Positions 1 through 10,773 are shown, counted from the stretch's first letter. The stretch: 64,000 nt of DNA from Agromyces agglutinans (GCF_009647605.1 NZ_WJIF01000001.1:169655-233654); one strand, 5' to 3'. Made by a program: numbers and translations. Notes: generated by a model from the sequence alone, not told the origin.

Positions 1-1000
1 CCGCGACCCGCGAGAGACGGTCGCGCACCGCGTCGGCCAGTTCGTCGGGCGCGAGGACGCGCACTTCGGGACCGTAGCTCGCGAGCTCGTCGGCGAACAC
101 GGCGGCGTCGGTGTAGTGCAGCCGGATGACGCCGGAATCGTCGTCGCGCAGCACCGCGCGGCGGCCGAGTCGCACCTCGGCGTCGCTGCCCGAGCTCACC
201 GCGAGGTCGGCGACGTTCGCCTGGCGGAGCGCCTCGAGTTCGGCGAGGATGCGGTCCTGGATGTCGGGCTCCGGCGCCTCGACCACCGGGCCGGGCACGG
301 GCTCGACCGGCGCGATGATGCGCGAGAGCAGGAAGGTGCGCGGCGCCTCGACGCCGTGGTCGAAGCCGTGCAGGTGCCAGCGCCCCTCGTGCAGGACGAT
401 CGCCCACGGGTCGACGGTGCGCTCGCGCGGCTCGGCGGATCCGGGCTTGAAGTAGCGGAACCGCACACGCTGGCGCCGGTCGAGGGCGCGCCGCAGGGGC
501 TCGAACGCGGACTCGCGCACCCGCAGCCGAGGTGCGTACCCGATGACGGGGTCGCGCGGCTCGACGCCGAGGCCGCGGAGCTTCGTGAGCGCCCGCTGCG
601 AGTCGTCGGAGAGGGATGCCTCGCGCCATACCTCGGCCGCGAGGCCGAGCAGGGCGAGTTCGTCGGGCGTGAAGCGCACGGATTCGGGCAGCTCGTAGCG
701 GCCCTTCGGGATGCGGTAGCGCAGCGACTGGTTGTCGCCGGGCCGGTCGGGCGACTCGATGGTCTCGAGCGGGATGCCGCGGTCGCGGATGGCGTCCTTG
801 TCGCGCTCGAACTGGCGCTCGAGGTTGTCGTTCGGGCCGCCGTCGACGTACTTCTCGGCGTAGCCGCGCACGGTCGAGAGGATGTCGCCCTTCAGCAGGC
901 CCGACTCGGTCGCGACCAGCGCGAGCACGAGGCTGAACTGCCGGTCGACCGCAGGCACCGGCTTCGACCGGTGCTCCGTCGGCTCCCCCGCAGCGTTCAC
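1..1000 (-). CDS. pafB: WYL-domain transcriptional regulator, PafB-like (C-terminus cut by window edge)
   Basis: Probable PafB subunit of the PafBC-type DNA-damage response activator, a cytoplasmic DNA-binding protein. Reading leftward from a GTG at 1000, about 333 codons stay open to the window edge. The N-terminal 70 residues look like the winged-helix part (RQFSLVLALVATESGLLKGD, then a run that ends in DRGIPLETI). The central part matches the WYL domain, with FRYFKPG followed by VDPWAIVLHEGRWHLHGFD, so the name-giving WYL is WHL here. In actinobacteria pafB is followed by pafC and tatA in the Pup-proteasome locus, and the upstream trmI and FKBP genes fit that neighbourhood; pafC would lie beyond the window. 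A 74-bp gap separates it from the FKBP gene, so it may have its own promoter. A generic WYL regulator cannot be excluded. Confidence 0.85.
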   Translation of the reverse strand, partial: MNAAGEPTEHRSKPVPAVDRQFSLVLALVATESGLLKGDILSTVRGYAEKYVDGGPNDNLERQFERDKDAIRDRGIPLETIESPDRPGDNQSLRYRIPKGRYELPESVRFTPDELALLGLAAEVWREASLSDDSQRALTKLRGLGVEPRDPVIGYAPRLRVRESAFEPLRRALDRRQRVRFRYFKPGSAEPRERTVDPWAIVLHEGRWHLHGFDHGVEAPRTFLLSRIIAPVEPVPGPVVEAPEPDIQDRILAELEALRQANVADLAVSSGSDAEVRLGRRAVLRDDDSGVIRLHYTDAAVFADELASYGPEVRVLAPDELADAVRDRLSRVA

Positions 1001-1074
1001 AGGTGCGATCCTACTGGGCGTCGAACCCGACGCCGACGGCGTCGCGACCCATTGCGCGGCCCGCGAACGGCGGG

Positions 1075-2004
1075 TCAGAGCACGCCCAGGATGTCGATGA
1101 CGTAGAACAGCGTCGCGTCGCCGGCCGCCTCGCCACTGCCGCCGGCGCCGAAGCCGTCTTCGGGGGCGACGATGACGCCGACCTGCGAGCCGACCCGCTG
1201 GCCCTCGACGGCCTTGGAGAGGCCGGGGATCTGGCTGGAGCCGTCGCCGACGACGAAGGACGTCGGACCGCCGGTGGCCCAGGTCGAGCCGTTCGACAGC
1301 ACCTCGCCGGTCTGCCAGTCGACGCCGGTGTACTGCACGAGCACCTCGTCGCCGTCTTCGACGACCGCGCCGGAGCCCTCGCGGAGCACCTCGACCTCGG
1401 TCTGCGCCGGCGGGTCGGACGAGGGCACCGTGATGCCGGGCCGCCCGTCGGGCGCGAGCACGACGGCCGGGAACCCGTCGCGCGTCAGGCGCGGGGTGCC
1501 GTTCGCCCGTGAGGGGAAGACATCCATGACGTCGAAGACGGCGACCGCGCCGGTGGCCGGCTCCTGCCCGGTCTGCGGGTTCGCGGCGTCGGCCGGCGGC
1601 ACCGCGACCACGACGCGGGATCCCTCGTTGGCGCACGTGAGACCCGTGCGGAAGCCCGCGAGCGTCTTGCCCTCGTTGAGCGTCAGCAGCACCGCGTCGT
1701 CCTCGAAGCCGATGGTCTGGAGTTCCTCGCCCGACTCCGCGTCGTACAGCGAGGCGGCCACGCGCACGGTGTCGCCGTCGCGCACCGGCTCGCCGTCGCC
1801 CTCGATGACCACGGTGCACTGCGTCTCGTCGGGCGTGATGGGCGTCGGGAACTCGACCCGGGGCGGCTCGCCGAAGTCGCCCGTGACCTCGATGGCCTCG
1901 GACGAGGCACCGGGTGCCACGGCCGGTTCGGGCGCGGTCGCGCAACCGGTGAGCGCGACGGCGACCAGGCCTGCGGTGGCGATGAGCGCGAGAGACGAAC
2001 GCAC
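1075..2004 (-). CDS. FKBP-type peptidyl-prolyl isomerase lipoprotein
   Basis: Predicted surface-anchored prolyl isomerase of 309 aa acting on exported proteins. Residues 1-21 form a lipoprotein signal peptide ending in the lipobox LTGC (Cys21). The C-terminal 85 residues are a clear FKBP fold (VLVQYTGVDWQTGEVLSNGS, then FVVGDGSSQIPGLSKAVEG and a closing VIDILG). Residues about 75-150 resemble a second, degenerate FKBP-like unit, so the protein seems to be a tandem. The start is a GTG at 2004 with GAGGA a few bases upstream. It lies between trmI and the WYL regulator in the same direction, 45 bp after trmI, the arrangement usual near the actinobacterial Pup locus. A role as a secretion chaperone is inferred from the family. 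Confidence 0.92.
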   Translation of the reverse strand: MRSSLALIATAGLVAVALTGCATAPEPAVAPGASSEAIEVTGDFGEPPRVEFPTPITPDETQCTVVIEGDGEPVRDGDTVRVAASLYDAESGEELQTIGFEDDAVLLTLNEGKTLAGFRTGLTCANEGSRVVVAVPPADAANPQTGQEPATGAVAVFDVMDVFPSRANGTPRLTRDGFPAVVLAPDGRPGITVPSSDPPAQTEVEVLREGSGAVVEDGDEVLVQYTGVDWQTGEVLSNGSTWATGGPTSFVVGDGSSQIPGLSKAVEGQRVGSQVGVIVAPEDGFGAGGSGEAAGDATLFYVIDILGVL

Positions 2005-2049
2005 GGATCCTCGATTCGTGGGGAGGGACGCGGAACGGGCCTTGAAAGC

Positions 2050-3827
<1,778 letters not shown>

Positions 3828-3835
3828 AACGGGCA

Positions 3836-3841
3836 AGTCTA
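3836..3841 (-). promoter_or_regulatory. -10 element for the HAD-trmI operon
   Basis: TAGACT on the minus strand, 8 bases before the chosen GTG start at 3827. The spacing fits a leaderless transcript. No convincing -35 is visible. Confidence 0.45.
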
Positions 3842-3902
3842 CGGGCACGGCCTATTGTGGGGGTGAGCCCCGGAGCCTCCGGGGCGGGAAGCAGGGCAGG
3901 GC

Positions 3903-4841
3903 GTGCAACAGCCGACCGGATTCGGGAGCGGCAGGCTCCTCGTCGTCGCCTTCGAAGGCTGGAACGACGCCGGCGAGGCGGCCTCGGGCGCTGCCCGCCT
4001 GCTGGTCGATCGGCTCGAGCTCGTGGAGATCACGGCCGTCGACCCCGAGCTCTACTACGACTACCAGTTCAATCGGCCCATGGTCGCCTCGGGCGACGAC
4101 GGCCGCCGCCGCATCGAGTGGCCGGGTGCGGCCCTGATGGGCCCCGGCGCGATCGCGCCCGAACCCGACGGACCCGATTCGGTCACGGGCCCGGGTGCCG
4201 CCGCGCTCCACGTCATCATCGGCGCCGAGCCGGCCCGCAGCTGGAAGAGCTTCGCCGCCGAGCTCATCGACGCAGCCCTCGCGGCGGACGTCGAGGCCAT
4301 CGTGTTCCTCGGTGCGATGCTCGCCGATGCCCCGCACACGCGACCGCTGATGGTGTTCGCGTCGAGCGACAACCCCGAGGTGCGCCAGTCGCTCGGCGTC
4401 GAGCGCTCGACGTACGAGGGGCCGGTCGGCATCCTGAGCGTGCTCGCCGATCAGGCCGAGCGCGTGGGCATCCCGACCGTCTCGCTCTGGGCTTCGGTGC
4501 CGCACTACGTGCACAACGCGCCGTCGCCGAAGGCCGTGCTCGCGCTCCTCGCGAAGCTCGAGGAGCTGACCGGCCTGTCGATCCCCCGCGGCAGCCTCGA
4601 GGCCGACGCCGCCGCCTGGGAGGCCGGCGTCGACGCGCTCGCCTCCGACGACGAGGAGATGGCCGGGTACATCGCCCAGCTCGAGCAGGCGCGCGACGCC
4701 GTGGACGCCCCCGAGGCCAGCGGCGAGGCGATCGCCAAGGAGTTCGAGCGCTACCTGCGCCGTCGCGGCGACGGCCGGGCCGACGGGCGGCCCGACGGCC
4801 GCGGCGGCGACGAGCCGTGGCGGCCGCCGACGGGCGGCTGA
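3903..4841 (+). CDS. PAC2-family protein
   Basis: Member of the PAC2 (proteasome assembly chaperone 2-like) family, 312 aa, function in bacteria undefined. The diagnostic N-terminal region LLVVAFEGWNDAGEAASGA is followed by FLGAMLADAPHTRPL and PTVSLWASVPHYVHNAPSPK, all typical of the family, and the C-terminus is an Asp/Arg/Gly-rich tail. The start is a GTG at 3903 with GGGCAGG just upstream. In actinobacteria PAC2 genes commonly sit beside the Pup-proteasome locus, as here next to the trmI/WYL cluster. The gene is convergent with uppP, the two stops lying only 6 bp apart. A chaperone role for protein degradation complexes is suggested by name and location only. Confidence 0.9.
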   Translation: MQQPTGFGSGRLLVVAFEGWNDAGEAASGAARLLVDRLELVEITAVDPELYYDYQFNRPMVASGDDGRRRIEWPGAALMGPGAIAPEPDGPDSVTGPGAAALHVIIGAEPARSWKSFAAELIDAALAADVEAIVFLGAMLADAPHTRPLMVFASSDNPEVRQSLGVERSTYEGPVGILSVLADQAERVGIPTVSLWASVPHYVHNAPSPKAVLALLAKLEELTGLSIPRGSLEADAAAWEAGVDALASDDEEMAGYIAQLEQARDAVDAPEASGEAIAKEFERYLRRRGDGRADGRPDGRGGDEPWRPPTGG

Positions 4842-4847
4842 CCCGGC

Positions 4848-5666
4848 CTACGGCTGGATGACGCCCGTCGCGAGCAACCACATCACCAGTCCGCCGAGCA
4901 CGATCCGGTAGATCACGAACGGCAGGAAGCTCCGCTTGGAGATGTAGTTCATGAAGAACGCGATCACGAGCAGCGCGACGACGAACGCGACGAGCGTCGC
5001 GGCCCCGGTCTCGAGCGGGCCGTAAACCGACGGCTCGCCCCAGCTCTTGAACAGCTGGTAGAAGCCCGAGCCGAACACCGCGGGGATCGCGAGCAGGAAC
5101 GCGTAGCGAGCCGCGGCGGCCCGCTCGTACCCGAGCAGCAGTCCGGCCGTGATCGACCCGCCCGACCGTGAAACGCCGGGTATCAGGGCGAGCGCCTGCG
5201 CGAAGCCGAACACCACGCCGTGGCCGATCGTGAGCTGGTCGAGCTTGCGGCGCTTGGCGCCGGCCCAGTCGGCGAGGCCGAGGATGATGCCGAACACGAT
5301 GAGCATCGTCGCCACGATCCACAGCGAGCGGAACGTGGTCTCGATCTCGTCCTGGAACAGGATTCCGAGCACGACGATCGGGATCGAGCCGACGATGATG
5401 AGCCATCCCATGCGCGCATCGGGGTCGTTGCGGGGCACCCGCCCGGTGAACGAGCCGAACCAGTGCGAGATGATCCGCACGATGTCGCGCCAGAAGAAGA
5501 CCACGACGGCCGCTTCGGTGCCGATCTGGGTGATCGCGGTGAACGCGGCCCCGGGGTCTTGGGCTCCGGGCAGGAACTCGCCGAGGATGCGCAGGTGCGC
5601 GCTCGAGGAGATCGGGAGGAACTCGGTGAGCCCCTGGACGAGGCCGAGGATCAGGGCTTCGATCAC
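4848..5666 (-). CDS. uppP: undecaprenyl-diphosphatase UppP (BacA family)
   Basis: Integral membrane phosphatase that converts undecaprenyl diphosphate to undecaprenyl phosphate for reuse in peptidoglycan and other wall glycan synthesis; over-expression gives bacitracin resistance in known cases. The 272-aa protein has the two family signatures: an N-terminal [14 protein letters not shown] with the catalytic Glu/His set, and [11 protein letters not shown] near residue 165. Seven to eight hydrophobic segments are visible, the last ending a few residues from the C-terminus. ATG start at 5666. It is convergent with the PAC2 gene and followed upstream by the M20 peptidase in the same direction with a 67-bp gap. 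Confidence 0.97.
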   Translation of the reverse strand: MIEALILGLVQGLTEFLPISSSAHLRILGEFLPGAQDPGAAFTAITQIGTEAAVVVFFWRDIVRIISHWFGSFTGRVPRNDPDARMGWLIIVGSIPIVVLGILFQDEIETTFRSLWIVATMLIVFGIILGLADWAGAKRRKLDQLTIGHGVVFGFAQALALIPGVSRSGGSITAGLLLGYERAAAARYAFLLAIPAVFGSGFYQLFKSWGEPSVYGPLETGAATLVAFVVALLVIAFFMNYISKRSFLPFVIYRIVLGGLVMWLLATGVIQP

Positions 5667-5733
5667 GTGCGGGTTCTGCCTTCCGCCTCCGCCGGGGCGG
5701 AGGACGCTCTCGGCCGCGAGCGCGGCTGGGCGA

Positions 5734-7056
5734 TCAGTAGTCGAGGAGCAGGTCGCGCAGGACCCGCCTACCGAAGGATAGTGCGTCGAGCGGAACCCGC
5801 TCGTCGACGCCGTGGAACATGGCCGGGAAGTCGAGGTGGTCGGGCAGGCGCAGCGGCGCGAACCCGTAGCCGCGGATGCCGAGCCGGCTGAGCGACTTGT
5901 TGTCGGTGCCGCCCGAGAGCAGGTACGGGAACACCGGGGCGCCCGGGTCGTGCGCGCCGAGGGTGCGGCGGACCGCGTCGACGAGTGGCCCGGAGGTCGG
6001 CGATTCGAGGCCGACGTCGCGGTGCACGATCTCGATGTCGAGGTCGTCGCCGATGAGCCGGCGCACCTCGGCGAGCACGGCGTCCTCCTCGCCCGGCAGG
6101 GTGCGGATGTCGATGAGCGCCTCGGCGCGGTCGGGGATGACGTTGTGCTTGTAGCCCGCGGTGAGCCCCGTCGGATTGGTCGTCGTGCGAAGGGTCGCCG
6201 TGATGAACCCCGACGCGGAGCCGGTGGCGAGGGCGAGCTCGTCGGGCGAGGTCTCGGCGGGATCCCCCCCGAGCACCTTCGCGATCTCGCCGAGCAGCTC
6301 CTCGGTGGTGTCGGTCAGCCGGACCGGCCACTCGGCCTTGCCCAGGCGCGCGACGGCCGCCGCGAGCTTCGTGATCGCGTTGTCGCGGATGAGCCGCGAC
6401 CCGTGTGCGGCGACGCCGCGGGCCACGAGCCGGATCCACAGCAGGGTCTTCTCGCCCGTCTGCAGCAGGTACGCGCGACGGCCGCCGACCGTGATCGAGT
6501 AGCCGCCGACCTCGCTGATCGCCTCGGTCGCGCCGGCGAACAGCTCGGGGTGCCGGTCGACGAGCCAGCTCGCGCCGTACGAGCCGCCCGCCTCCTCGTC
6601 CGCGAAGTACGCGACGACGATCTCGCGCTCGGGAAGCCGGCCCTCCCCCAGGATGTCGCCGAGCGCCGTGAGCATCATGGCGTCCATGTCCTTCATGTCG
6701 ACGGCGCCGCGGCCCCACAGCATGCCATCGCGGATCTCGCCCGCGAACGGATCCACGCTCCAGTTGCGCGCGTCGGCCGGAACGACGTCGAGGTGGCCGT
6801 GCAGCACGAGGGCCGGCTTGTGGGGATCGCGCCCGGGCACCCGGGCGACGACGCTCGTGCGCCCCGGCTCGGATTCGAACATCGCAGGTGTCAGGCCGAG
6901 TCCGCGAAGTCGGGCCTCGACGTACTCGGCGGCCTCGCGTTCGCCGTTCGAGCGGCCCTCGCCGAAGTTCGAGGTGTCCATGCGGATGAGGTCGCGCGCG
7001 ATCGCGGCGGTCTCCTCGAGTTCGGTCGGGTCGTGGGTGACGGATGCCTCGGCCAT
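5734..7056 (-). CDS. M20/M25/M40-family zinc metallopeptidase
   Basis: Zinc-dependent amidohydrolase or peptidase of 440 aa, probably cytoplasmic. Metal ligands are visible in order: LHGHLDVVP (His and Asp), [13 protein letters not shown] (bridging Asp), [12 protein letters not shown] (catalytic Glu and ligand Glu), and a C-terminal SGGTDNKSL plus FHGVDERVP (ligand His). A dimerisation insertion lies between about residues 200 and 320. This set matches the ArgE/DapE/CPG2 branch; in Microbacteriaceae such proteins are usually annotated only as M20 peptidases, and the substrate cannot be read from sequence. ATG start at 7056. Its upstream region faces the tRNA-Leu promoter. Confidence 0.92.
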   Translation of the reverse strand: MAEASVTHDPTELEETAAIARDLIRMDTSNFGEGRSNGEREAAEYVEARLRGLGLTPAMFESEPGRTSVVARVPGRDPHKPALVLHGHLDVVPADARNWSVDPFAGEIRDGMLWGRGAVDMKDMDAMMLTALGDILGEGRLPEREIVVAYFADEEAGGSYGASWLVDRHPELFAGATEAISEVGGYSITVGGRRAYLLQTGEKTLLWIRLVARGVAAHGSRLIRDNAITKLAAAVARLGKAEWPVRLTDTTEELLGEIAKVLGGDPAETSPDELALATGSASGFITATLRTTTNPTGLTAGYKHNVIPDRAEALIDIRTLPGEEDAVLAEVRRLIGDDLDIEIVHRDVGLESPTSGPLVDAVRRTLGAHDPGAPVFPYLLSGGTDNKSLSRLGIRGYGFAPLRLPDHLDFPAMFHGVDERVPLDALSFGRRVLRDLLLDY

Positions 7057-7161
7057 GCCCCCACGGTATCGTCAGCGCCGTCCGACCCGGGTGGTCCGAG
7101 TGCCTCCCGAAACCGTGCTAATGTCTTCTACGGCCGCTGAGAGATCAGCTGCCGGACACAC

Positions 7162-7246
7162 GCGCGGGTGGCGGAAATGGCAGACGCGCTAGCTTGAGGT
7201 GCTAGTGCCCGTATAGGGCGTGGGGGTTCAAGTCCCCCCTCGCGCA
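7162..7246 (+). tRNA. tRNA-Leu (anticodon GAG)
   Basis: A complete class II tRNA. The acceptor arm GCGCGGG (7162-7168) pairs with CTCGCGC (7239-7245) with one G-U, followed by discriminator A at 7246. The anticodon stem CTAGC/GCTAG encloses the loop TTGAGGT, giving anticodon GAG for CUC/CUU codons. A long variable arm and a T-arm with GGTTCAAGTCC are present. CCA is not encoded. A TAATGT element about 40 bases upstream is the likely -10. Confidence 0.97.
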
Positions 7247-7254
7247 CGATGTGT

Positions 7255-7286
7255 CGAAAGGCCGGATCGGATGATCCGGCCTTTCG
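7255..7286 (+). terminator. Intrinsic terminator after tRNA-Leu
   Basis: A perfect 14-bp inverted repeat CGAAAGGCCGGATC / GATCCGGCCTTTCG with loop GGAT, followed by GTGTTT. It starts 8 bases after the tRNA. Confidence 0.9.
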
Positions 7287-7402
7287 TGTTTCCGGGCGAT
7301 CTGTCGGGCGGCCCCGTCCTGGCACGATACTCACCTTTCGGTGGCTACCGCACGGAATAGTGGGTACTTGCGGGCTCCGCAGTGCGATCGCAGGGTGGAG
7401 GC

Positions 7403-8323
7403 ATGACCTCTCCTGTGACTGTGCTGGGGCTCGGCCCCATGGGGCAAGCCATCGCCCGTACGCTGCTCGCCGCCGGGCACGACGTGACCGTCTGGAACCG
7501 CACGCCCGAGAAGGGGGTGCAGCTCGCCGAGCTCGGCGCGCGCGTCGCGCCGAGCTCCGCCGCGGCGATCCGCCGCAGCGGCATCGTGCTGGTCTCGGTC
7601 CGCGGGAACGACGTCGCGCGAGACATCCTCGAGCGCGCCGATCTCGCCGACGCGCGCCCGCTCATCGTCAACCTCAGCTCCGACACCCCCGCGTCAGCCC
7701 GCCGGCTGGCCGCCTGGACGGCGAGCCAGGGCTCCGGATATCTCGGGGGGACGATGCTCACCCCGTCGGTGCTCGTGGGCCGGCCGGGGTCGACCGCGGT
7801 CGTCGGCGGCGACCGCGACGCCTACGAGGCGGCTCGGCCGACGCTCGAGGTCATCGCGCCCGAGCTCACCCTCGCCGGCGACGACCCGGGCGCCGTCGCG
7901 GCGCTCGACCTCGCGATCCTCGACGCGTTCTGGACGACGGTCGCGGGCTGGAGCCATGCCGTGGCGCTCGGCCGGGCCGAAGGCCTCGACCCGATCGCGC
8001 TCACCGATCGCCTCACCGCGATCGTGCACCTGGCCGCGCAGGTCGGTGCCGGGATCTCGCGCGACGCCGAGGCGGGCGAGTACCCCGGCGACGTCTCCAC
8101 GATCGCCTCGGCGCGCACCTCGCTCGCGCACATCCTCGGCGCCAGTCGGGACTCGTCGATCGACACGGCCCTCCCCACCGCCATCGGAGGGCTGTTCCAG
8201 CGCGCGGTCGACGAGGGCCACCAGGCCGACGGACCATCGCGTCTCGTCGCGACCATCGAACAGGCGTCGACCGATGCCGGGCCTGCCGAGTCCTCGAGAC
8301 CCGTGGACCTGCTCGCCCGCTGA
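7403..8323 (+). CDS. NADPH-binding imine-reductase-like (IRED) oxidoreductase
   Basis: Oxidoreductase of 306 aa in the 6-phosphogluconate/beta-hydroxyacid dehydrogenase superfamily, closest in appearance to imine reductases. The N-terminal Rossmann motif is GLGPMGQAIA (Gly9, 11, 14), and the second strand ends in WNRT, the Asn-Arg-Thr signature of NADPH preference. After about residue 165 comes the helical C-terminal domain with the segment DLAILDAFWTTVAGWSHA, which in IREDs builds the dimer-shared active site. The ATG at 7403 is preceded by GTGGAGG. Physiological substrates of this family are largely unknown. It stands alone between tRNA-Leu and the mutasome, separated from the latter by 149 bp. 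Confidence 0.88.
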   Translation: MTSPVTVLGLGPMGQAIARTLLAAGHDVTVWNRTPEKGVQLAELGARVAPSSAAAIRRSGIVLVSVRGNDVARDILERADLADARPLIVNLSSDTPASARRLAAWTASQGSGYLGGTMLTPSVLVGRPGSTAVVGGDRDAYEAARPTLEVIAPELTLAGDDPGAVAALDLAILDAFWTTVAGWSHAVALGRAEGLDPIALTDRLTAIVHLAAQVGAGISRDAEAGEYPGDVSTIASARTSLAHILGASRDSSIDTALPTAIGGLFQRAVDEGHQADGPSRLVATIEQASTDAGPAESSRPVDLLAR

Positions 8324-8446
8324 GCACGGGCAGCCGGCGAGGGCGCCCGAGTGCGGGGACGTCTCCGCGCGGCCGGGCCACGGGACCGGGCGAGGTCCGC
8401 CGCTCGGACCGGAATGTGGACGGCTGGCCTGGCGGACTTGCCGCAT

Positions 8447-8462
8447 TCGAACGAATGTTCGA
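8447..8462 (+). promoter_or_regulatory. LexA (SOS) box upstream of imuA-imuB-dnaE2
   Basis: TCGAAC-N4-GTTCGA, an exact match to the mycobacterial/actinobacterial LexA operator, 10 bases before the GTG start of imuA. Repression by LexA and induction on DNA damage follow from the known consensus. Confidence 0.9.
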
Positions 8463-8472
8463 AACTGGAGCG

Positions 8473-9192
8473 GTGACCCTCACCGCTCCGCAGTCCCCCG
8501 GCACCCGGCTCGACCGGGTCGGCGAACTGCAGTCGCGGATCCGCGGCATGGAGTCGCGGCGGCTCGACTCGAAGGCGGTGCCGACGCATCCCGCCCTCTC
8601 GAGCATCCTGCCCGGAGGCACCCTGCGCGAGGGCACGGTGGTGCAGGCCCCGGGTTCGACGAGCCTCGTGATGACCCTGCTCGCGGGTCCGTCGGCGGCC
8701 GGCCGCTGGGTCGCGGTGAGCGGCATCCCCGAGTTCGGGGTCGAGGCCGCGGCGCGCCTGGGCATCGCGCTCGAGCGGCTCGTGCTCGTCCCCGACCCCG
8801 GCCGGCAGTGGCTCACGGTCGCGGCCGCCCTCGCCGACGTCATCCCCGTCGTCGCGGTGCGCCCGGCTGCGCGGCTCTCCCCAGCCGAGGCAGCCCGGTT
8901 CCAGGCCCGGCTCCGCCAGCGCGGCACCGTGCTCGTCTCCGACGGCGAGTGGCCCGGCGCCGACACCGTGCTCGAGGTCGGCGCGAGCGCCTGGAGCGGG
9001 CTCGCGCTGGGCCACGGCGCCCTGGCCGAGCGCGAGCTGACCGTGCACACCGGGGGCCGCGGGTACGGGCGCTCCTCCGGCGCCCGGCTCCGACTACCCG
9101 ACCGGACCCTCGGCGCCTCCCTCGCGCCGGTGCCGGTGAGCGGCGAACCGCTCGGCGAGGTCCGGCATGTCGACTTCCGGAGGGTCGGATGA
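8473..9192 (+). CDS. imuA: ImuA-type mutasome accessory protein (RecA-like)
   Basis: Accessory factor of the ImuA-ImuB-DnaE2 translesion mutasome, 239 aa, thought to regulate or bridge the complex. The protein looks like a RecA/SulA-like domain but has no Walker A: where GxxxxGKT is expected there is VVQAPGSTSLVMTLLAG, as in other actinobacterial ImuA' proteins. Segments such as AARLGIALERLVLVPDPGRQ preserve the RecA-like core. I start at the GTG at 8473 because CTGGAG precedes it; the in-frame ATG at 8455 lies inside the LexA box. The stop overlaps the imuB ATG by 4 bp (ATGA), which implies coupling and a fixed stoichiometry. Confidence 0.88.
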   Translation: MTLTAPQSPGTRLDRVGELQSRIRGMESRRLDSKAVPTHPALSSILPGGTLREGTVVQAPGSTSLVMTLLAGPSAAGRWVAVSGIPEFGVEAAARLGIALERLVLVPDPGRQWLTVAAALADVIPVVAVRPAARLSPAEAARFQARLRQRGTVLVSDGEWPGADTVLEVGASAWSGLALGHGALAERELTVHTGGRGYGRSSGARLRLPDRTLGASLAPVPVSGEPLGEVRHVDFRRVG

Positions 9193-10727
9193 CCGATCCC
9201 GCCCGCACCATCGTCTTGTGGTGCCCCGACTGGCCGGTCTTCGCCGCGGCCCACGAGCTCGGCGTCGACCCCTCGGCTCCCATCGCGCTGACCGCGGGGG
9301 GCGCTGTGTTCGCGTGCTCGGCCGCGGCCCGGCGCGAGGGCGTGACGCGCGGCCTGCGACTGCGCGAGGCGCAGCTGCGGTGCCCCGCGCTCGTCGTGCT
9401 GCCCTACGACGCGGCGCTCGACGCACGGGCGTTCGAGCCCGTCGTGCGCCGTGTCGAAGAGGCCGTGCCCGGTGTCCAGCTGATCAGGCCGGGCACGCTC
9501 GCCACGCGCGCCCGCGGGCCCGTGCGGTACTACGGGGGCGAGCAGGAGGCCGCCGAGGCGCTGCTGGCCACCGTGGCATCCGCCGGCGTCGACCAAGCGC
9601 GGGTGGGCGTCGCCGACGGTCCGTTCGCGGCCGAGCAGGCCGCTCGCGGCACCCGCACCTCGCCGGTCGGCATCGTGGCGCCCGGGGCATCCGCGTCGTT
9701 CCTCGCGCCGCTGCCGGTGCGGCTGGTCGTCGAGCCGCGCATCGCGACCCTGTTGAAGCGACTGGGCGTCGCGACCCTCGGGGAGTTCGCGGCGCTGCCC
9801 GAAGCCGATGTCCGCCGCCGGTTCGGCGCCGCGGGCGCCTTCGCCCACGACCTCGCGTCGGGCCGCGAGGCGACCCGCGTCACGGCGCGCACGCCACCGC
9901 CCGAGTTCGCCGTCGAGCAGGAGTTCGAGCCGCCGCTCGACCGGGTCGACCAGCTCGCCTTCGCCGTCCGGGTACGGGCCGAGGAGTTCATCGACCGCAT
10001 GCGGGCCGTGCGGCTCGTGTGCACGGCCATCCGGGTCGAGCTCGACGACGAGCGCGGGGGGCACGTCTCGCGCGAGTGGCTGCATCCGCGCTGGTTCACG
10101 GCGGCCGACGTGATCGACCGCATCCGCTGGCAGCTCCAGGGCACCGGTGATGCCACGACCGGCCTCGCCTCGCCGGTCGTGCGCGTGCGGGTCGTGCCCG
10201 AACGCGTCGACTCGACCGGCAACCACGAAGAGGGCCTCTGGGGCGGCGGCCCCGACGAACGGGTGCACCACGGGCTCACGCGCGTGCAGAGCATGCTCGG
10301 CCACGACGCCGTGGTCACACCCGCCATCGGCGGGGGCCGGCTGCTCGCCGACCGCCAGGTGCTCGTGCCGTGGGGCGATCGCGCCCCCGACCGGGTCGAA
10401 GCGCCGTGGCCGGGCAGCCTGCCGGCGCTCGCGCCCGCGAGCGTGTTCCGCGAGCGGCCGCCCGTGACGCTCGTCGACGCCGCGGGTGCGACGGTCGCCA
10501 TCGACGAGCGCGGCGCGGTCACGGCGACGCCGGCCGCGTTCGCACCCGCGGGCGGCGCGCCCCGGGCCGTGCAGGCGTGGGCCGGCCCGTGGCCCGTCGT
10601 CGAGCGCTGGTGGGACGCCGAGCATGCCCGCCGCGTGCACCGGTTCCAGATCGTCGACGCCGACGGCTGCGCCTGGCTGCTCGTGCGCGACGCCGACGGC
10701 TGGCAGGCCGAGGCGAGGTACGACTGA
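9189..10727 (+). CDS. imuB: ImuB, Y-family polymerase-like protein lacking catalytic residues
   Basis: Hub subunit of the mutasome, 512 aa. It has the Y-family polymerase fold but at the N-terminus, where active polymerases have a metal-binding D-x-D, it reads TIVLWCPDWPVFAAA, so it should not polymerise. The palm/fingers region (residues about 1-200), helix-hairpin-helix segment near TLLKRLGVATLGEFAALPE and little-finger domain follow. In mycobacteria ImuB binds the beta clamp through QLPLWG near residue 352; here residues 347-352 read EEGLWG, a degenerate match. The C-terminus contains a WWD and HRFQIVDADG segment typical of the family. It overlaps imuA by 4 bp and is followed by dnaE2 after 81 bp. 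Confidence 0.95.
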   Translation: MTDPARTIVLWCPDWPVFAAAHELGVDPSAPIALTAGGAVFACSAAARREGVTRGLRLREAQLRCPALVVLPYDAALDARAFEPVVRRVEEAVPGVQLIRPGTLATRARGPVRYYGGEQEAAEALLATVASAGVDQARVGVADGPFAAEQAARGTRTSPVGIVAPGASASFLAPLPVRLVVEPRIATLLKRLGVATLGEFAALPEADVRRRFGAAGAFAHDLASGREATRVTARTPPPEFAVEQEFEPPLDRVDQLAFAVRVRAEEFIDRMRAVRLVCTAIRVELDDERGGHVSREWLHPRWFTAADVIDRIRWQLQGTGDATTGLASPVVRVRVVPERVDSTGNHEEGLWGGGPDERVHHGLTRVQSMLGHDAVVTPAIGGGRLLADRQVLVPWGDRAPDRVEAPWPGSLPALAPASVFRERPPVTLVDAAGATVAIDERGAVTATPAAFAPAGGAPRAVQAWAGPWPVVERWWDAEHARRVHRFQIVDADGCAWLLVRDADGWQAEARYD

Positions 10728-10756
10728 TGACGGTATCGAATGAGATCACGTCATCC

Positions 10757-10773
10757 GATGCATTGAATGCATC
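10757..10773. repeat. 17-bp palindrome between imuB and dnaE2
   Basis: GATGCATT-G-AATGCATC, perfect 8-bp arms around one base, in the 81-bp imuB-dnaE2 spacer. The spacer is clearly richer in A+T than its surroundings and contains further GATCGA/GATGAATCGA near-repeats. It could be a protein-binding site or an mRNA hairpin. Confidence 0.6.

Noticed and set aside
7162..7290. tRNA-Leu as integration site (att) with an island to the right
   Set aside because: The genes to the right (mutasome, DUF3097) have normal composition, and no repeat of the tRNA 3' end or integrase was found.
8455..8472. ATG at 8455 as imuA start
   Set aside because: It lies within the LexA box and has no ribosome-binding site, while GTG 8473 has GGAG and fits the homologous start.
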